Source: Bacteroidales bacterium
Lineage (GTDB): Bacteria; Bacteroidota; Bacteroidia; Bacteroidales; Prolixibacteraceae
Length of the DNA stretch: 57,823 nt
Reading direction: 5' to 3'
NCBI GenBank assembly: GCA_012729335.1
Contig: JAAYDJ010000023.1
Span: forward strand, 1-57,823
The notes beneath the pieces were generated by a model. It saw only the letters and a program-made list of their open reading frames with translations. It ran no database searches and was not told where the DNA came from. The stretch's first letter is position 1, and each line of letters opens with the position of its first letter. The position numbers were made by a program, and so were the translations under genes. Positions 1 to 9,338 of this stretch are shown here, in pieces.

Positions 1-192
1 GGCGGTGCTTCAAAAGGGAGGTCTGCCTCCACCTCCTCCGGCGGTGCTTCAAAAGGGAGATCCTCCTCTTCCTCCTCCGGCAGAGCTTCGTCACAGGAGC
101 GGTCAGCCCTCCGGGACCATTCGGTTCAGCAGCCCACCAAGGGCAGTTTTACTGATTATGTAAAAAAGATCATGGGGATTAAAAGGGGCTGA
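1..192 (+). CDS. C-terminal fragment of a Ser/Gly-rich basic protein
   Basis: The reading frame is open from base 1 and stops at TGA 190-192, giving the last 63 residues of a protein that begins outside the window. The tail is low complexity, with two copies of a GGASKGRS motif followed by runs of serine, and it ends in FTDYVKKIMGIKRG. Basic Gly/Ser-rich tails with a short conserved end are common on DEAD-box RNA helicases and other RNA-binding proteins of Bacteroidota. That identity is inference only, because no catalytic domain is visible. The duplicated DNA at 1-20 and 41-60 encodes the peptide repeat. Confidence 0.45.
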   Translation, partial: GGASKGRSASTSSGGASKGRSSSSSSGRASSQERSALRDHSVQQPTKGSFTDYVKKIMGIKRG

Positions 193-257
193 GGGGACAC
201 TCCAGCCGGCCCGGGATGCCTGGTTTGCAAAAACATTTGCTAACTTTGGTACGGGTT

Positions 258-1172
258 ATGAAAGTCGTCGGCGTCAAGGATTTTGAGGCGGTATCGCCGC
301 TTTTCAGGGGAGAGACCGGGAACCGGCTGGCCAGATTCCTGATGCACCTGGTGGCCATCGACAAGGTCAACCTGGTGTATGACCATTCAGGGGCTTACCG
401 GGGTGCCGGATTTGCCTCCAGGTTGCTGCAGGATGTGGGGGTGCATTATTTGGTGGGCCATGCCGGGAGGCTCAGGAATTTGCCGGAGGGAGCCTTCATT
501 ACCATCTCGAACCATCCCTATGGGGGCCTTGACGGGATCATTCTGGTTGATCTGCTGGCCGGTTTACGCAGTGATTTCAAGCTGATGGTCAATCAGGTCC
601 TGGCTCTGGTGGAGACCATGAAAGAAAATTTCATCACCGTCAGTCCCGCCGGAAACAAAAAGGGGGCCATCACGGCAGCCAGCATTGCCGGCATCAGGGA
701 AACCCTGGAGTGGTTGCAAAACGGCCATCCAGTTGGCTTTTTTCCTTCAGGGGCGGTCTCTGACCTGCAACTCCCCTCATTCCGGATCAGGGACCGGAAA
801 TGGCAAAGAAGCGTGATCAACCTCATCAAAACAGCCAACGTACCCGTGCTGCCCCTGCGGTTCTTTGACGGTAATTCCCCTCTCTTTTATTTTCTGGGGC
901 TGATCAACTGGCGGATCCGGCTGATGCGGATGCCCCATGAGGTCTTCAATAAGCGGGACCGGCCCGTACGGCTCGCCGTGGGCGAAATCATTCCCCCGGA
1001 AGAACTGGCCCGGTTCGACCATCCTGAGAAAGCCGCGGCTTTTCTCCGCAGATCTGTCTATGAGATGCCCTTGCCCCCGCATTGGACCCCCCGATCTCTC
1101 CTCAACCTGAAGAGTGGACCCGGGATGGCCCCGGCTGCCGGCTCCGGAAATATCTCCCACCACGGAAGCTGA
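258..1172 (+). CDS. PlsC-type lysophospholipid/glycerol acyltransferase
   Basis: Product of about 304 residues in the 1-acyl-glycerol-3-phosphate acyltransferase superfamily. The family transfers an acyl chain to a lysolipid or amino-lipid precursor at the inner membrane. The catalytic block reads ISNHPYGGLDG, matching the NHPxGGLDG form of the HxxxxD motif usual in Bacteroidota. A second block, FFPSGAVSD, fits the substrate-binding FPEG-type motif. ATG 258 gives an N-terminus (MKVVGVKDFEAVSP) like that of family members; an upstream in-frame ATG at 216 would add 14 residues. A CDP-alcohol phosphatidyltransferase follows, so the two may both serve lipid synthesis. The homologues that make ornithine or glycine lipids are an alternative role that sequence reading cannot separate. 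Confidence 0.82.
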   Translation: MKVVGVKDFEAVSPLFRGETGNRLARFLMHLVAIDKVNLVYDHSGAYRGAGFASRLLQDVGVHYLVGHAGRLRNLPEGAFITISNHPYGGLDGIILVDLLAGLRSDFKLMVNQVLALVETMKENFITVSPAGNKKGAITAASIAGIRETLEWLQNGHPVGFFPSGAVSDLQLPSFRIRDRKWQRSVINLIKTANVPVLPLRFFDGNSPLFYFLGLINWRIRLMRMPHEVFNKRDRPVRLAVGEIIPPEELARFDHPEKAAAFLRRSVYEMPLPPHWTPRSLLNLKSGPGMAPAAGSGNISHHGS

Positions 1173-1359
1173 TACACGAAATTATTCGAGCATGACATAT
1201 GTAACCATCGTTTGTGCACCAACCGGAATAAAATTGCGAAACTTTTCTTTGCGGCCGCTGAAACCAGACGATACACGCAATCAGTGCCCCATGGATATTG
1301 CCATTGTCACACGCCAAGAATCATAGTTGCCAAGTAATTTTTTAACAGATAAATATCAT

Positions 1360-2073
1360 ATGAAGGATCATTCCCCACAACCAGTAAAGGAAGTCGTCAG
1401 AATCATTTCGCGCGACAGGAATCGTACCAATCTCCTCCGGAACGGGGAACAAAAGGCCATTGCCTTCCTGGTGCAGTATATCCCCTCCTGGATGACCTCC
1501 AACATGCTCACTGCCATCGGTTTTTCCGGAAATGTTCTAATCCTGGCCAGTTTTCTGCTGGCCGCATGGGTCGACAAGCGTTTTCTGCTGGGCGGAGTCG
1601 CAGGGTTCCTGGTCAGCTGGTTCGGGGATTCGCTCGACGGGCGCATCGCCTATTACCGCCACATACCACGGAAATGGTACGGATTCTCCCTTGACCTGAC
1701 CATCGACTGGCTGGGAACCTTTCTCATCGGCCTGGGTTTTATCTTTTATGCCGATTCCTGGTCCCGCATCCTGGGGTATGTTTTCGTGGTCCTGTATGGC
1801 TGGGAAATCATCATTGCCCTGATCCGCTATACGATCACCGGCAAGTACTCCATCGACTCCGGGATCTTCGGCCCTACAGAAGTACGCATTCTCATCTCGG
1901 CGATCCTGGTTCTGGAGGTCATCTTCACCGGATCGTTAATCTATTTTGCCACCCTGGCCTGCCTGGCCCTGCTGGCTGTGAACCTGAAGGATTCAAGGCA
2001 GTTGCTCAGGACCGCCGATGAACGTGATGCCAGGGAACGGCAGACGGAAAAACCCTCTGATCATCGGGTATAG
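1360..2073 (+). CDS. CDP-alcohol phosphatidyltransferase family protein
   Basis: Predicted integral membrane protein of 237 residues with several hydrophobic helices. The family joins a CDP-linked lipid to an alcohol acceptor with release of CMP, as in phospholipid head-group synthesis. The catalytic stretch reads DSLDGRIAYYR followed by GFSLDLTID, so the four acidic residues of the DxxDGxxAR-G-xxxD-xxxD signature are present. The usual AR is replaced by AY and the spacing to the glycine is about one residue longer. ATG 1360 was chosen over TTG 1327 because the extra residues look like leader sequence. It follows the acyltransferase gene in the same direction. Confidence 0.8.
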   Translation: MKDHSPQPVKEVVRIISRDRNRTNLLRNGEQKAIAFLVQYIPSWMTSNMLTAIGFSGNVLILASFLLAAWVDKRFLLGGVAGFLVSWFGDSLDGRIAYYRHIPRKWYGFSLDLTIDWLGTFLIGLGFIFYADSWSRILGYVFVVLYGWEIIIALIRYTITGKYSIDSGIFGPTEVRILISAILVLEVIFTGSLIYFATLACLALLAVNLKDSRQLLRTADERDARERQTEKPSDHRV

Positions 2074-2192
2074 GCATCATCGCCCGGGACCCAACGCGGT
2101 ACCCCCGGTTCCACTCTGGCCCGTTGTGTCACAATCAGGGAGAAATTACCTATATTGCAGCACGCGGGGTGGTTTCCGTGGCAACACAAATC

Positions 2193-3704
2193 ATGATGAA
2201 TGTAAAAAAGAGCAGGTTTCTGGGGGCCGTAGAGCAGGTGGGCAACGCTTTGCCGCATCCTGCCGCCCTTTTCGCTCTTTTCGGGCTTTTCACCCTTTTC
2301 TTGTCGTGGATGGGAACCCTTCTGGGATGGGAGGGGGTCCATCCTGCCTCCGGAGAGACCATAGGGGTGGTCAATCTGGTGTCGAAGGAGGGATTGCACC
2401 GTATTTTGCTGAAAATGGTCGACAATTACACCGGGTTTGCCCCGCTGGGGATTGTCATGGTAGCCATGCTGGGAATCGGAATTGCCGAGAGCAGCGGCCT
2501 GATCAGGGCGGCCATCAACGGTATGTTGCTGCGTGCACCCCGGAGTGCCATCACCTTTATGGTGGTCTTCACCGGGATTATTTCCAATATGGCCTCCGAC
2601 CTGGGCTATATCCTGATCATTCCATTATCGGGGGTGATTTTTCACTCTTTGGGGCGCCATCCCGTGGCGGGCATGTCAGCGGCCTTTGCCGGGGTCAGCG
2701 GGGGATTCAGTGCCAACCTGCTCATCGGAACCATTGACCCTTTGCTGGCCGGCCTCTCCACGGAAGCCGCGCATATCATCGACCCCGGATATTATGTCAT
2801 GCCCACGGCCAACTACTATTTTATGTTTGTGTCGACCTTTGTGATTGCCATTGCCGGTACCTGGGTCACCCGTGTTTTCGTGGAACCCCGGCTGGGTACC
2901 TATGCCGGTAATGTCGAAAGGGAGGAGATCTCCCGGCTGGCTCCTGCGGAGGTCAGGGGGCTGCGCAGGGCAGGCTTGCTTCTCCTGGGATTCATGGCTT
3001 TGATGGCCGCCGGGTTGATTCCCGACCAGGGCTTCCTGCGCGGTGAGGATAATTCCATTCTCCACTCCCCCCTCCTGAAAGGGTTCATCTCCGTGTTGTT
3101 TATCGTGGCAGGCAGTTGTGGCATCGTGTATGGATATGCCGCGGGAACTTACCAGCGGCATGAGGATGTGGTAAAAGGCATGAATAACAGCTTCAGGGGG
3201 CTGATTTCTTTTCTGGTGCTGGTTTTTTTCGCCGCCCAGTTCGTGGCCTGGTTCAAGTGGAGCAATCTGGGTATTCTCATTGCCGTCAAGGGCGCTGAAG
3301 GGCTCCAGCAAGCCAACATGGGACTCATCCCACTGGTCTTGCTCTTCGTGGTTCTCTCAGGATTTATCAATATGTTCATGGGGAGCGCATCGGCCAAGTG
3401 GGCCATCATGGGACCTGTCTTCATCCCCATGTTTATGCTCATGGGTTACAGCCCCGAATTATCCCAGGTGGTCTTCCGTATCGGCGACAGCGTCACCAAC
3501 GTCATATCTCCCATGATGAGCTTTTTTGCACTCATCATCGTCTATTATGAGAAATATGACCCCGGTGCTGGCATCGGTACCCTGATTGCCACCATGCTCC
3601 CCTATTCTGTGGCTTTTTTTGTGGTCTGGACCTTATTGCTCATTGTCTGGATTCTCCTGGGAATTCCCCTGGGACCTGAAGCCGGGCTGTTTTATCCGGC
3701 ATAA
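2193..3704 (+). CDS. AbgT family transporter
   Basis: Inner-membrane transporter of about 503 residues, the usual AbgT length, with roughly a dozen hydrophobic segments. The family was named for p-aminobenzoyl-glutamate uptake in E. coli, and other members act as proton-driven sulfonamide efflux pumps. Recognisable family blocks are the N-terminal GNALPHPAALFALFG, the central ISNMASDLGYILIIPL and GGFSANLLIGTIDPLLAG, and the late MGSASAKWAIMGPVF segment. The start is uncertain: ATG 2193 and GTG 2178 are both possible and neither has a strong ribosome site. It stands alone between the lipid genes and the TonB locus, so substrate and direction of transport are not indicated. Confidence 0.9.
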   Translation: MMNVKKSRFLGAVEQVGNALPHPAALFALFGLFTLFLSWMGTLLGWEGVHPASGETIGVVNLVSKEGLHRILLKMVDNYTGFAPLGIVMVAMLGIGIAESSGLIRAAINGMLLRAPRSAITFMVVFTGIISNMASDLGYILIIPLSGVIFHSLGRHPVAGMSAAFAGVSGGFSANLLIGTIDPLLAGLSTEAAHIIDPGYYVMPTANYYFMFVSTFVIAIAGTWVTRVFVEPRLGTYAGNVEREEISRLAPAEVRGLRRAGLLLLGFMALMAAGLIPDQGFLRGEDNSILHSPLLKGFISVLFIVAGSCGIVYGYAAGTYQRHEDVVKGMNNSFRGLISFLVLVFFAAQFVAWFKWSNLGILIAVKGAEGLQQANMGLIPLVLLFVVLSGFINMFMGSASAKWAIMGPVFIPMFMLMGYSPELSQVVFRIGDSVTNVISPMMSFFALIIVYYEKYDPGAGIGTLIATMLPYSVAFFVVWTLLLIVWILLGIPLGPEAGLFYPA

Positions 3705-3823
3705 TCTGCTTTTTTAAAATAAATCCGTAACAAATGCAAGGTAATCCCGTCTTATAGTCCAAGCGGGGTTAAACCTCCCCTGCCCGGAGGAGTCAAAGGG
3801 AAAACCAAATTGAACCGTTCGTA

Positions 3824-6559
3824 TTGAGAAACAGGCCTGGAATAGGATTACCCGTTAAAATCATACTGGCTTTGTGGCTGGGGCTGATGGCCTTGCACGC
3901 CCGGGCACAGGAAGATCAGGATATCAGGGATATCAGGGTCACGGGCCGTTTCCGCGGGCAACCCCTGCAAGTGCTGCTTGACTCGCTCGAGCGCAGCAAA
4001 GGGATCCGTTTCTATTACCAGCCCCAATGGATCGATACCCTCACCGTACCCCGTGATTTTGAAAGCACCCCCCTGGTGCAGCTCCTCAATACTGTGCTCC
4101 AGCGGCGGGGACTCACCTGGAAAACCTTTCAGGAGGAGGGCGTGATGATTTTTCCGGTTCCGGAAGCCGACAGGAAACGCTATATCGACGAGCTCCAGCT
4201 TCTGGTGATCGGCAATCCCCTGAATGAGGGAAGGTACAGGAGCGCCACCCTGGAAGGGAGGCTGGTCGACGGCAAAACAGGAGATCCCCTGCCGGGGGCA
4301 GTTCTTCTCGAGACCAGAACCAACCAGGGTACGTCGACCGACAGGAGGGGATTATTCACCCTGGAGCTTCCCACGGGTGAACATCAACTTCAGTTTTCCT
4401 ATCTGGGCTACCAGCCCTCTTTTCAGAAAATCAGGCTGATTGAAAGCGGGTATGCCGAGTTTGAGATCTTTGAGGAGAGCCACCATATCGGGGAAGTGAC
4501 CATTACAGGGGAGTATGCTGATCTTTCACGCTCCCAGATGAGCGTGGTGCGTATGGAGGCCAAAAAGATCAGGGATCTTCCGGCGCTTATGGGCGAGGTG
4601 GATGTGATGCGGGGGATGACGATGCAGGCCGGGGTTCAGACCGTCGGGGAGCTCTCCTCGGGGTTCAATGTACGGGGAGGCCATACCGACCAGAATCTGC
4701 TGCTGGTCAATGGGAGTCCTGTTTTCAACGCGTCCCATCTCTTTGGATTTCTCTCGCTGATCAATCCCGACCTGGTCGACGATGTCAGGCTGTTCAAGGG
4801 GGGCATGCCCGCCCGGTACGGGGAGAGGGTGGCTTCGGTGATGGAGGTAGATCTCAAGGATGGCAATGTGGAGACCATGCGTCTCTCGGGAGGAGTGGGT
4901 CTTATCAATTCACGCCTGGCCTTCGACGGTCCACTCGGAAAAAATAAAAAACTCACCCTCACTGCGGGTGGCAGGAGCTCCTACTCCGACTGGCTGATGA
5001 AAAAGGTCCCCAATCCGGCACTCTCCCAAAGCAATACCGGCTTTTATGATCTGGCGGGAAAACTGACCTACCGTTTTAATCCGCTCCACAGGATATCGGG
5101 AATGGTCTATTCCAGCCATGACGAATTCAGCACGAGCAGCCAGACCCTTACCCGCTACGGTTCCCTTCTGGGAAACCTGCAAGCCCGCAATCAGCTGGCC
5201 CCTGGACTCCATGGCGAGGCCAGCCTGGCCTTCAGCCGCTACGACTACCGGCTCACCGATCTGGCCGGTGACGATCCCCTGAAGTCCTATGACCTCACCA
5301 ATCGTCTTGAGTATAATTCTTTCAAATATAACCTCCGTTACCGCCCTTCCGACCTGACCACCTTTGAGGCGGGGCTCCAGCTGATCAGGTATGCCATCGA
5401 TCCGGGTGAAGTCACCGGCCTTAACCCAGGCAGTCTGATCCTGCCCACCCGCGTCGACAGAGAAAATGGACTGGAAGGAGCCCTCTATTTCGGATCCGAT
5501 TTCAGGCTTTTCCCCTCCTTTTTCCTCTCTCCCGGATTGCGTTACAGCCATTTCAGCCACTTCGGACCGGGAAAGGTGTTCCTTTACGATCCCTCGGAAC
5601 CCCGTTCATCCCTTACGGTTACCGATTCGCTGCTTTTTGGCAGGGGTGAGGTTTCCAAAGCCTATCACCGGCTGGAGCCCAGGCTCCTTATGCGTTATGA
5701 GCTGTCTTCCCTGACCAGTGTGAAACTCAACTTTCAGCGGATCACCCAGTATCTTTTTCAGATCAGCAACAATGCCGTCATTGCCCCTGCCGACACCTGG
5801 AAGGCCGCCGACTACCATGTGCCCCCGATGACCGGCGACCAGGTGGCTCTGGGACTGGAAACCGCTTTCCCGAAGGGGGGATGGGAATGGTCAGTGGAAA
5901 CCTATTACAAGAAACTGAAAAACCTGCCGGAATACCGCAACGGGGCGAAACTGCTCATGAATCCGCATATCGAGACGAGCCTGATTCCCGCCGGCGGATA
6001 TGCCTGGGGCGTGGAATTCCAGGGGCGGAAGAACAGCGGGCGGCTCACCGGATGGCTCAATTATACCTACAGCCGCTCCATGCGCCGTACCTTAAGCGCT
6101 TTCAGGGAAGAGCAGCTTCACGACGGGGAGTATTTCCCCTCGGAGTACGACCGGCCCCACGATCTGTCGGTGGTGGCCACCTACCATATCAGCCGGAGGT
6201 GGCGCTTTACCGGCAACTTCATTTACCTTTCGGGGCGGCCCGTTACCCTGCCCGAAAAACTTTATACCTATGGCGGGGAGAGCCTGATCTGGTATTCAGA
6301 CCGCAACAAATACCGGATGCCCTCCTATCATCGCCTCGACATAGGTCTTACCCTGGATGAAAACCTCCGCAAAAAAAGAATGTGGAAGGGCAGCTGGACC
6401 CTTTCGGTATACAACCTCTACGGCCGGAACAACCCGTATTCGGTCTACTACCGCAAAACAGTGCCCACGGCTGAAAACGACTACCGGGTCTATTCGCTTT
6501 TCAAGCTTTCGGTGATTGGGATTCCGGTACCTTCCTTAACCTATAATTTCAGATTCTGA
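3824..6559 (+). CDS. TonB-dependent receptor with STN and carboxypeptidase-regulatory domains
   Basis: Outer-membrane receptor of 911 residues. After a signal peptide ending near ARAQ come an STN domain (about residues 37-105), a carboxypeptidase-D-regulatory-like beta-sandwich (about 143-215, with GRLVDGKTGDPLPGA and YLGYQP), a plug (about 220-345, FNVRGGHTDQNLLLVNGSPV) and a beta-barrel ending in the aromatic terminus SLTYNFRF. STN domains usually contact anti-sigma factors or the TonB system, but no anti-sigma gene adjoins. No SusD partner is present. Instead a DUF4249 lipoprotein starts 1 bp downstream, a pairing repeated in Bacteroidota. TTG 3824 is the only start that keeps a complete signal peptide. 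The ligand is unknown. Confidence 0.92.
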   Translation: MRNRPGIGLPVKIILALWLGLMALHARAQEDQDIRDIRVTGRFRGQPLQVLLDSLERSKGIRFYYQPQWIDTLTVPRDFESTPLVQLLNTVLQRRGLTWKTFQEEGVMIFPVPEADRKRYIDELQLLVIGNPLNEGRYRSATLEGRLVDGKTGDPLPGAVLLETRTNQGTSTDRRGLFTLELPTGEHQLQFSYLGYQPSFQKIRLIESGYAEFEIFEESHHIGEVTITGEYADLSRSQMSVVRMEAKKIRDLPALMGEVDVMRGMTMQAGVQTVGELSSGFNVRGGHTDQNLLLVNGSPVFNASHLFGFLSLINPDLVDDVRLFKGGMPARYGERVASVMEVDLKDGNVETMRLSGGVGLINSRLAFDGPLGKNKKLTLTAGGRSSYSDWLMKKVPNPALSQSNTGFYDLAGKLTYRFNPLHRISGMVYSSHDEFSTSSQTLTRYGSLLGNLQARNQLAPGLHGEASLAFSRYDYRLTDLAGDDPLKSYDLTNRLEYNSFKYNLRYRPSDLTTFEAGLQLIRYAIDPGEVTGLNPGSLILPTRVDRENGLEGALYFGSDFRLFPSFFLSPGLRYSHFSHFGPGKVFLYDPSEPRSSLTVTDSLLFGRGEVSKAYHRLEPRLLMRYELSSLTSVKLNFQRITQYLFQISNNAVIAPADTWKAADYHVPPMTGDQVALGLETAFPKGGWEWSVETYYKKLKNLPEYRNGAKLLMNPHIETSLIPAGGYAWGVEFQGRKNSGRLTGWLNYTYSRSMRRTLSAFREEQLHDGEYFPSEYDRPHDLSVVATYHISRRWRFTGNFIYLSGRPVTLPEKLYTYGGESLIWYSDRNKYRMPSYHRLDIGLTLDENLRKKRMWKGSWTLSVYNLYGRNNPYSVYYRKTVPTAENDYRVYSLFKLSVIGIPVPSLTYNFRF

Positions 6560-6560
6560 C

Positions 6561-7649
6561 ATGAAAAGGGGAACCCTGGTTTATCTGATAGGATTTCTGC
6601 TTCTTCTGGCGGGATGTGAAGAGGTGTACCACCCTGACCTGGAGGAGGGGGAAGCTTTGCTGGTGGTGGACGCCCGGGTGGTTGCCGGAGCCGGGGGTAG
6701 CCAGGTGCGGGTGTATAAGACCCTTGGCTTCAATAGCTGGGACCAGCCTTTTCCTGCCGTGACCACTGCGGAAGTCTCTCTGGTCGACGGGCACGGAGGA
6801 AGCCTTGAACTGGAGCATACCAGCGGGGGCAACTACCGGTTGACGGCGCCCCTGAGCCTCTTTGAGCGCTACAAACTGGTGGTGAAGGCCGAAGGAGAGG
6901 TGTATGAGTCAGGTTTTCAGGAGATTCCTGCCCTTCCCGCGATTGACTCGGTATACCTGGTTCCCGGGCAGAAACTGGTGGAAACCGGCACCGACGAGGC
7001 CGCCGGCAACCTGCGCACCGAAGAGGGGGCCCAGCTTTACATCGATATATCGGCACGCAATGGGGAGAATTGTTACCGGTTCACCAGCCGCAAGGTGTGC
7101 CAGTATGCCTGGGTGATCGAGTCCACAGGACCTTTTCCGCCTATTACCAATTATGCCTGGATGTCCATGAAACCATGGGAGCTTTTTAACATCGCCGGGC
7201 CGGCCGAATACTCCTCCTCGGAGGAGATCAGGCGTCATCCCCTGGTCTTCCTCGAACGGAGTTACAGCATAAGCATGCCCGATCATCCGGTCTATTTTCT
7301 GGGCTGGATTTACATCTGTCACCAGTACGCCATCAGCAGGGAGAGCTATCTGTTTTACAAGGAACTCAACAGCCAGCTGTCGGCCGAGGGAAAACTTTTT
7401 GATCCCCTGTATACCCAGGTGCGGGGCAACCTGCGCTGCACCAGCGACCCCGGAAAGGTGGTGCTGGGGAATTTTGAAATCGCCCGGGTGCGGGAACACC
7501 GGTTTTTCGTCATCTACCAGGGAAAGGAGCAGTACTTTATGAAGCGGATTCCCTGGTTCTATGAGATACCCGCCGAAGGCAGTCTGGCCGATGAAATTCC
7601 GGTATGGTGGGAGGTTCCCGTCAGGAATTATCCCGGGAGCGGAGGTTAA
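6561..7649 (+). CDS. DUF4249 domain-containing lipoprotein
   Basis: Predicted lipoprotein of 362 residues. The signal peptide ends in the lipobox LLAGC with Cys19 as the lipidated residue. The body begins EVYHPDLEEGEALLVVDARV, which fits DUF4249, a Bacteroidota family encoded beside STN-type TonB receptors. It starts 1 bp after the receptor stop codon, so the two are translated together and very likely work together at the outer membrane, in the position a SusD protein takes in glycan systems. No enzymatic motif is visible and the substrate is unknown. Confidence 0.85.
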   Translation: MKRGTLVYLIGFLLLLAGCEEVYHPDLEEGEALLVVDARVVAGAGGSQVRVYKTLGFNSWDQPFPAVTTAEVSLVDGHGGSLELEHTSGGNYRLTAPLSLFERYKLVVKAEGEVYESGFQEIPALPAIDSVYLVPGQKLVETGTDEAAGNLRTEEGAQLYIDISARNGENCYRFTSRKVCQYAWVIESTGPFPPITNYAWMSMKPWELFNIAGPAEYSSSEEIRRHPLVFLERSYSISMPDHPVYFLGWIYICHQYAISRESYLFYKELNSQLSAEGKLFDPLYTQVRGNLRCTSDPGKVVLGNFEIARVREHRFFVIYQGKEQYFMKRIPWFYEIPAEGSLADEIPVWWEVPVRNYPGSGG

Positions 7650-7661
7650 CAGGAATAAGCT

Positions 7662-9338
7662 ATGATGCTGCGCAGAATAAGCTATATCATTTTAGTTATC
7701 CTGGGGTGGGCCTGGGATCTGGCGGGGGCGCACTCTTCTGCGGAAGGGCCGGTGGTTTTTGCCGACCGGGCGTGGGCCCTTTCGGGCGATACGGTCTGGT
7801 TTGTAGTGGCAGGGGCCGGTGAAGAATCTCTGGTGGGCAATGTGGCGCATGTCAGACTGCTTTCTCCCACCGGGCATGCGTCTGGTCAGGTGATGCTCCT
7901 TTTGTCAGGAGGGGTGGGCCAGGGTTACCTGGCGCTTCCCGACACCCTTCGTACGGGGGTATACCGGCTGCAAGCCTATGCCGGCAACCCCGGCGACGGG
8001 CGGGGCGACGGTGCCACAGCCCGCTGGCTGACCGTATATCACCGTTTTGACGAAGCGGTCTCCTCCCTGCCCCTTCCGGCAGATTTCACCCGCCCGCTGG
8101 AACCCTCCGGGGGCTCGGGGAACGCCCTGGCGCAGGGCGCTATACACCTCACCACAACGAATTTCAGTCCCCGCGGGGAAGTGACCTTTACCGTGGAACT
8201 CCCTGCAGGGGTTACCCTGAAAGAAGGCGTGGTGTCGGCATCCCTGGGGGAAGATCCTATGGCCGGAGAGGAACCTTATGTCCTTTTGTCCCGGGATGGC
8301 GCGCCTCTGACCGGGGAACCCCTGCCTGCCGAGGAAAACGGCTTTTTTGTGGAGGGAAGGGTGGTCCCCAGGTCTGGCGACACCCTCCCCCCGCGCTCCC
8401 TGGTCCTGCTTTCCATTCCCGGGGAAAACCCCTGGTTTGATTACTGCTTCGCCGGGGAGGACGGCTATTTCCGGTTTATGCTCAAGAACGCTTACGGCAC
8501 CGCCGTGATTTATCTCCGGGCCATCGCCCGATATGGAGAGGAACTGGCGGTGGAACTCTCCACCGGCAGGTCAGCGGGTGCCGGTGGCCAGATCTCCACT
8601 CTGCCCCTCTCAGAGGAAATGACGCGTTTCATCAGGGAAATGACGGAAGCCGGATGGTATGAAAAACTGTTTTTTGGCGCACAGGAACCCCCCGCACCCC
8701 GCCTTGACCTCCTTTCCCGGAGTCAGCTTCCCTTCTATGGATTTCCCGAACAGCGGGTGGTCCCCTCTGAGTTCACCGATCTCCCCGATTTCCGGGAAAT
8801 CTCCAGGGAACTGCTGCCGGCCGTACGGTTCAGACAACGGGGTGACCATTATGCGCTGCGGATCATCGCTGACCAGGAAACCAAATATTTCGATAAAAGC
8901 CCGCTCCGGCTGGTCAATGGCATTCCCGTTTTTAGCGATGACCGCCTTTTCGGGTTGAAAAGTACCGATATCGATTATATCGATCTGATCTACCGGGAGA
9001 GGATCTTCGGCGACATCAGCTTCAAAGGAGTGGTGGCCATCAAGCTGAATGAGGGCGCCGAAGGCTGGCTCCGTGAGGAGACCTCCCTGTACCGCTACAC
9101 CCTCTCCTGCCTTCAGACGCCTGCCGTACCCGGTTACCATGGTTTTTCTCCTGTGGCATGGCCCCGCCATCTCCCCGATCTGCGACGGGTGTTCCTCTTC
9201 CGGAGAGTGCTCCCCGGCGAAAACCCTGCCTATACCTTCATGTTGTCTGACCTGAAAGGTCCGGTGGTCCTGAAACTGGAAGGGATGACTTCCGGAGGAG
9301 AACCACTTATCATCACCCGTAAAATCATGATCCGATGA
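7662..9338 (+). CDS. secreted protein with MG2-like N-terminus and TonB-plug-like C-terminal segment
   Basis: Protein of 558 residues with an N-terminal signal sequence ending near the GAHS segment. The first third (VVFADRAWALSGDTVWFVV through GVYRLQAYAGNP) resembles the macroglobulin MG2-type beta-sandwich seen in many Bacteroidota surface proteins. Around residues 415-465 there is a plug-like run, PLRLVNGIPVF then STDIDYIDLIYRER and GVVAIKLNEG, but no barrel follows, so it cannot be a receptor by itself. The gene is 12 bp downstream of the DUF4249 gene and overlaps the next gene by 4 bp, placing it in the same operon. I do not recognise a characterised homologue. Confidence 0.7.
   Translation: MMLRRISYIILVILGWAWDLAGAHSSAEGPVVFADRAWALSGDTVWFVVAGAGEESLVGNVAHVRLLSPTGHASGQVMLLLSGGVGQGYLALPDTLRTGVYRLQAYAGNPGDGRGDGATARWLTVYHRFDEAVSSLPLPADFTRPLEPSGGSGNALAQGAIHLTTTNFSPRGEVTFTVELPAGVTLKEGVVSASLGEDPMAGEEPYVLLSRDGAPLTGEPLPAEENGFFVEGRVVPRSGDTLPPRSLVLLSIPGENPWFDYCFAGEDGYFRFMLKNAYGTAVIYLRAIARYGEELAVELSTGRSAGAGGQISTLPLSEEMTRFIREMTEAGWYEKLFFGAQEPPAPRLDLLSRSQLPFYGFPEQRVVPSEFTDLPDFREISRELLPAVRFRQRGDHYALRIIADQETKYFDKSPLRLVNGIPVFSDDRLFGLKSTDIDYIDLIYRERIFGDISFKGVVAIKLNEGAEGWLREETSLYRYTLSCLQTPAVPGYHGFSPVAWPRHLPDLRRVFLFRRVLPGENPAYTFMLSDLKGPVVLKLEGMTSGGEPLIITRKIMIR

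Noticed and set aside
2018-2737. 239-codon open frame overlapping the AbgT gene
   Set aside because: It is a frame-shifted shadow; the AbgT frame carries the family motifs over its whole length.
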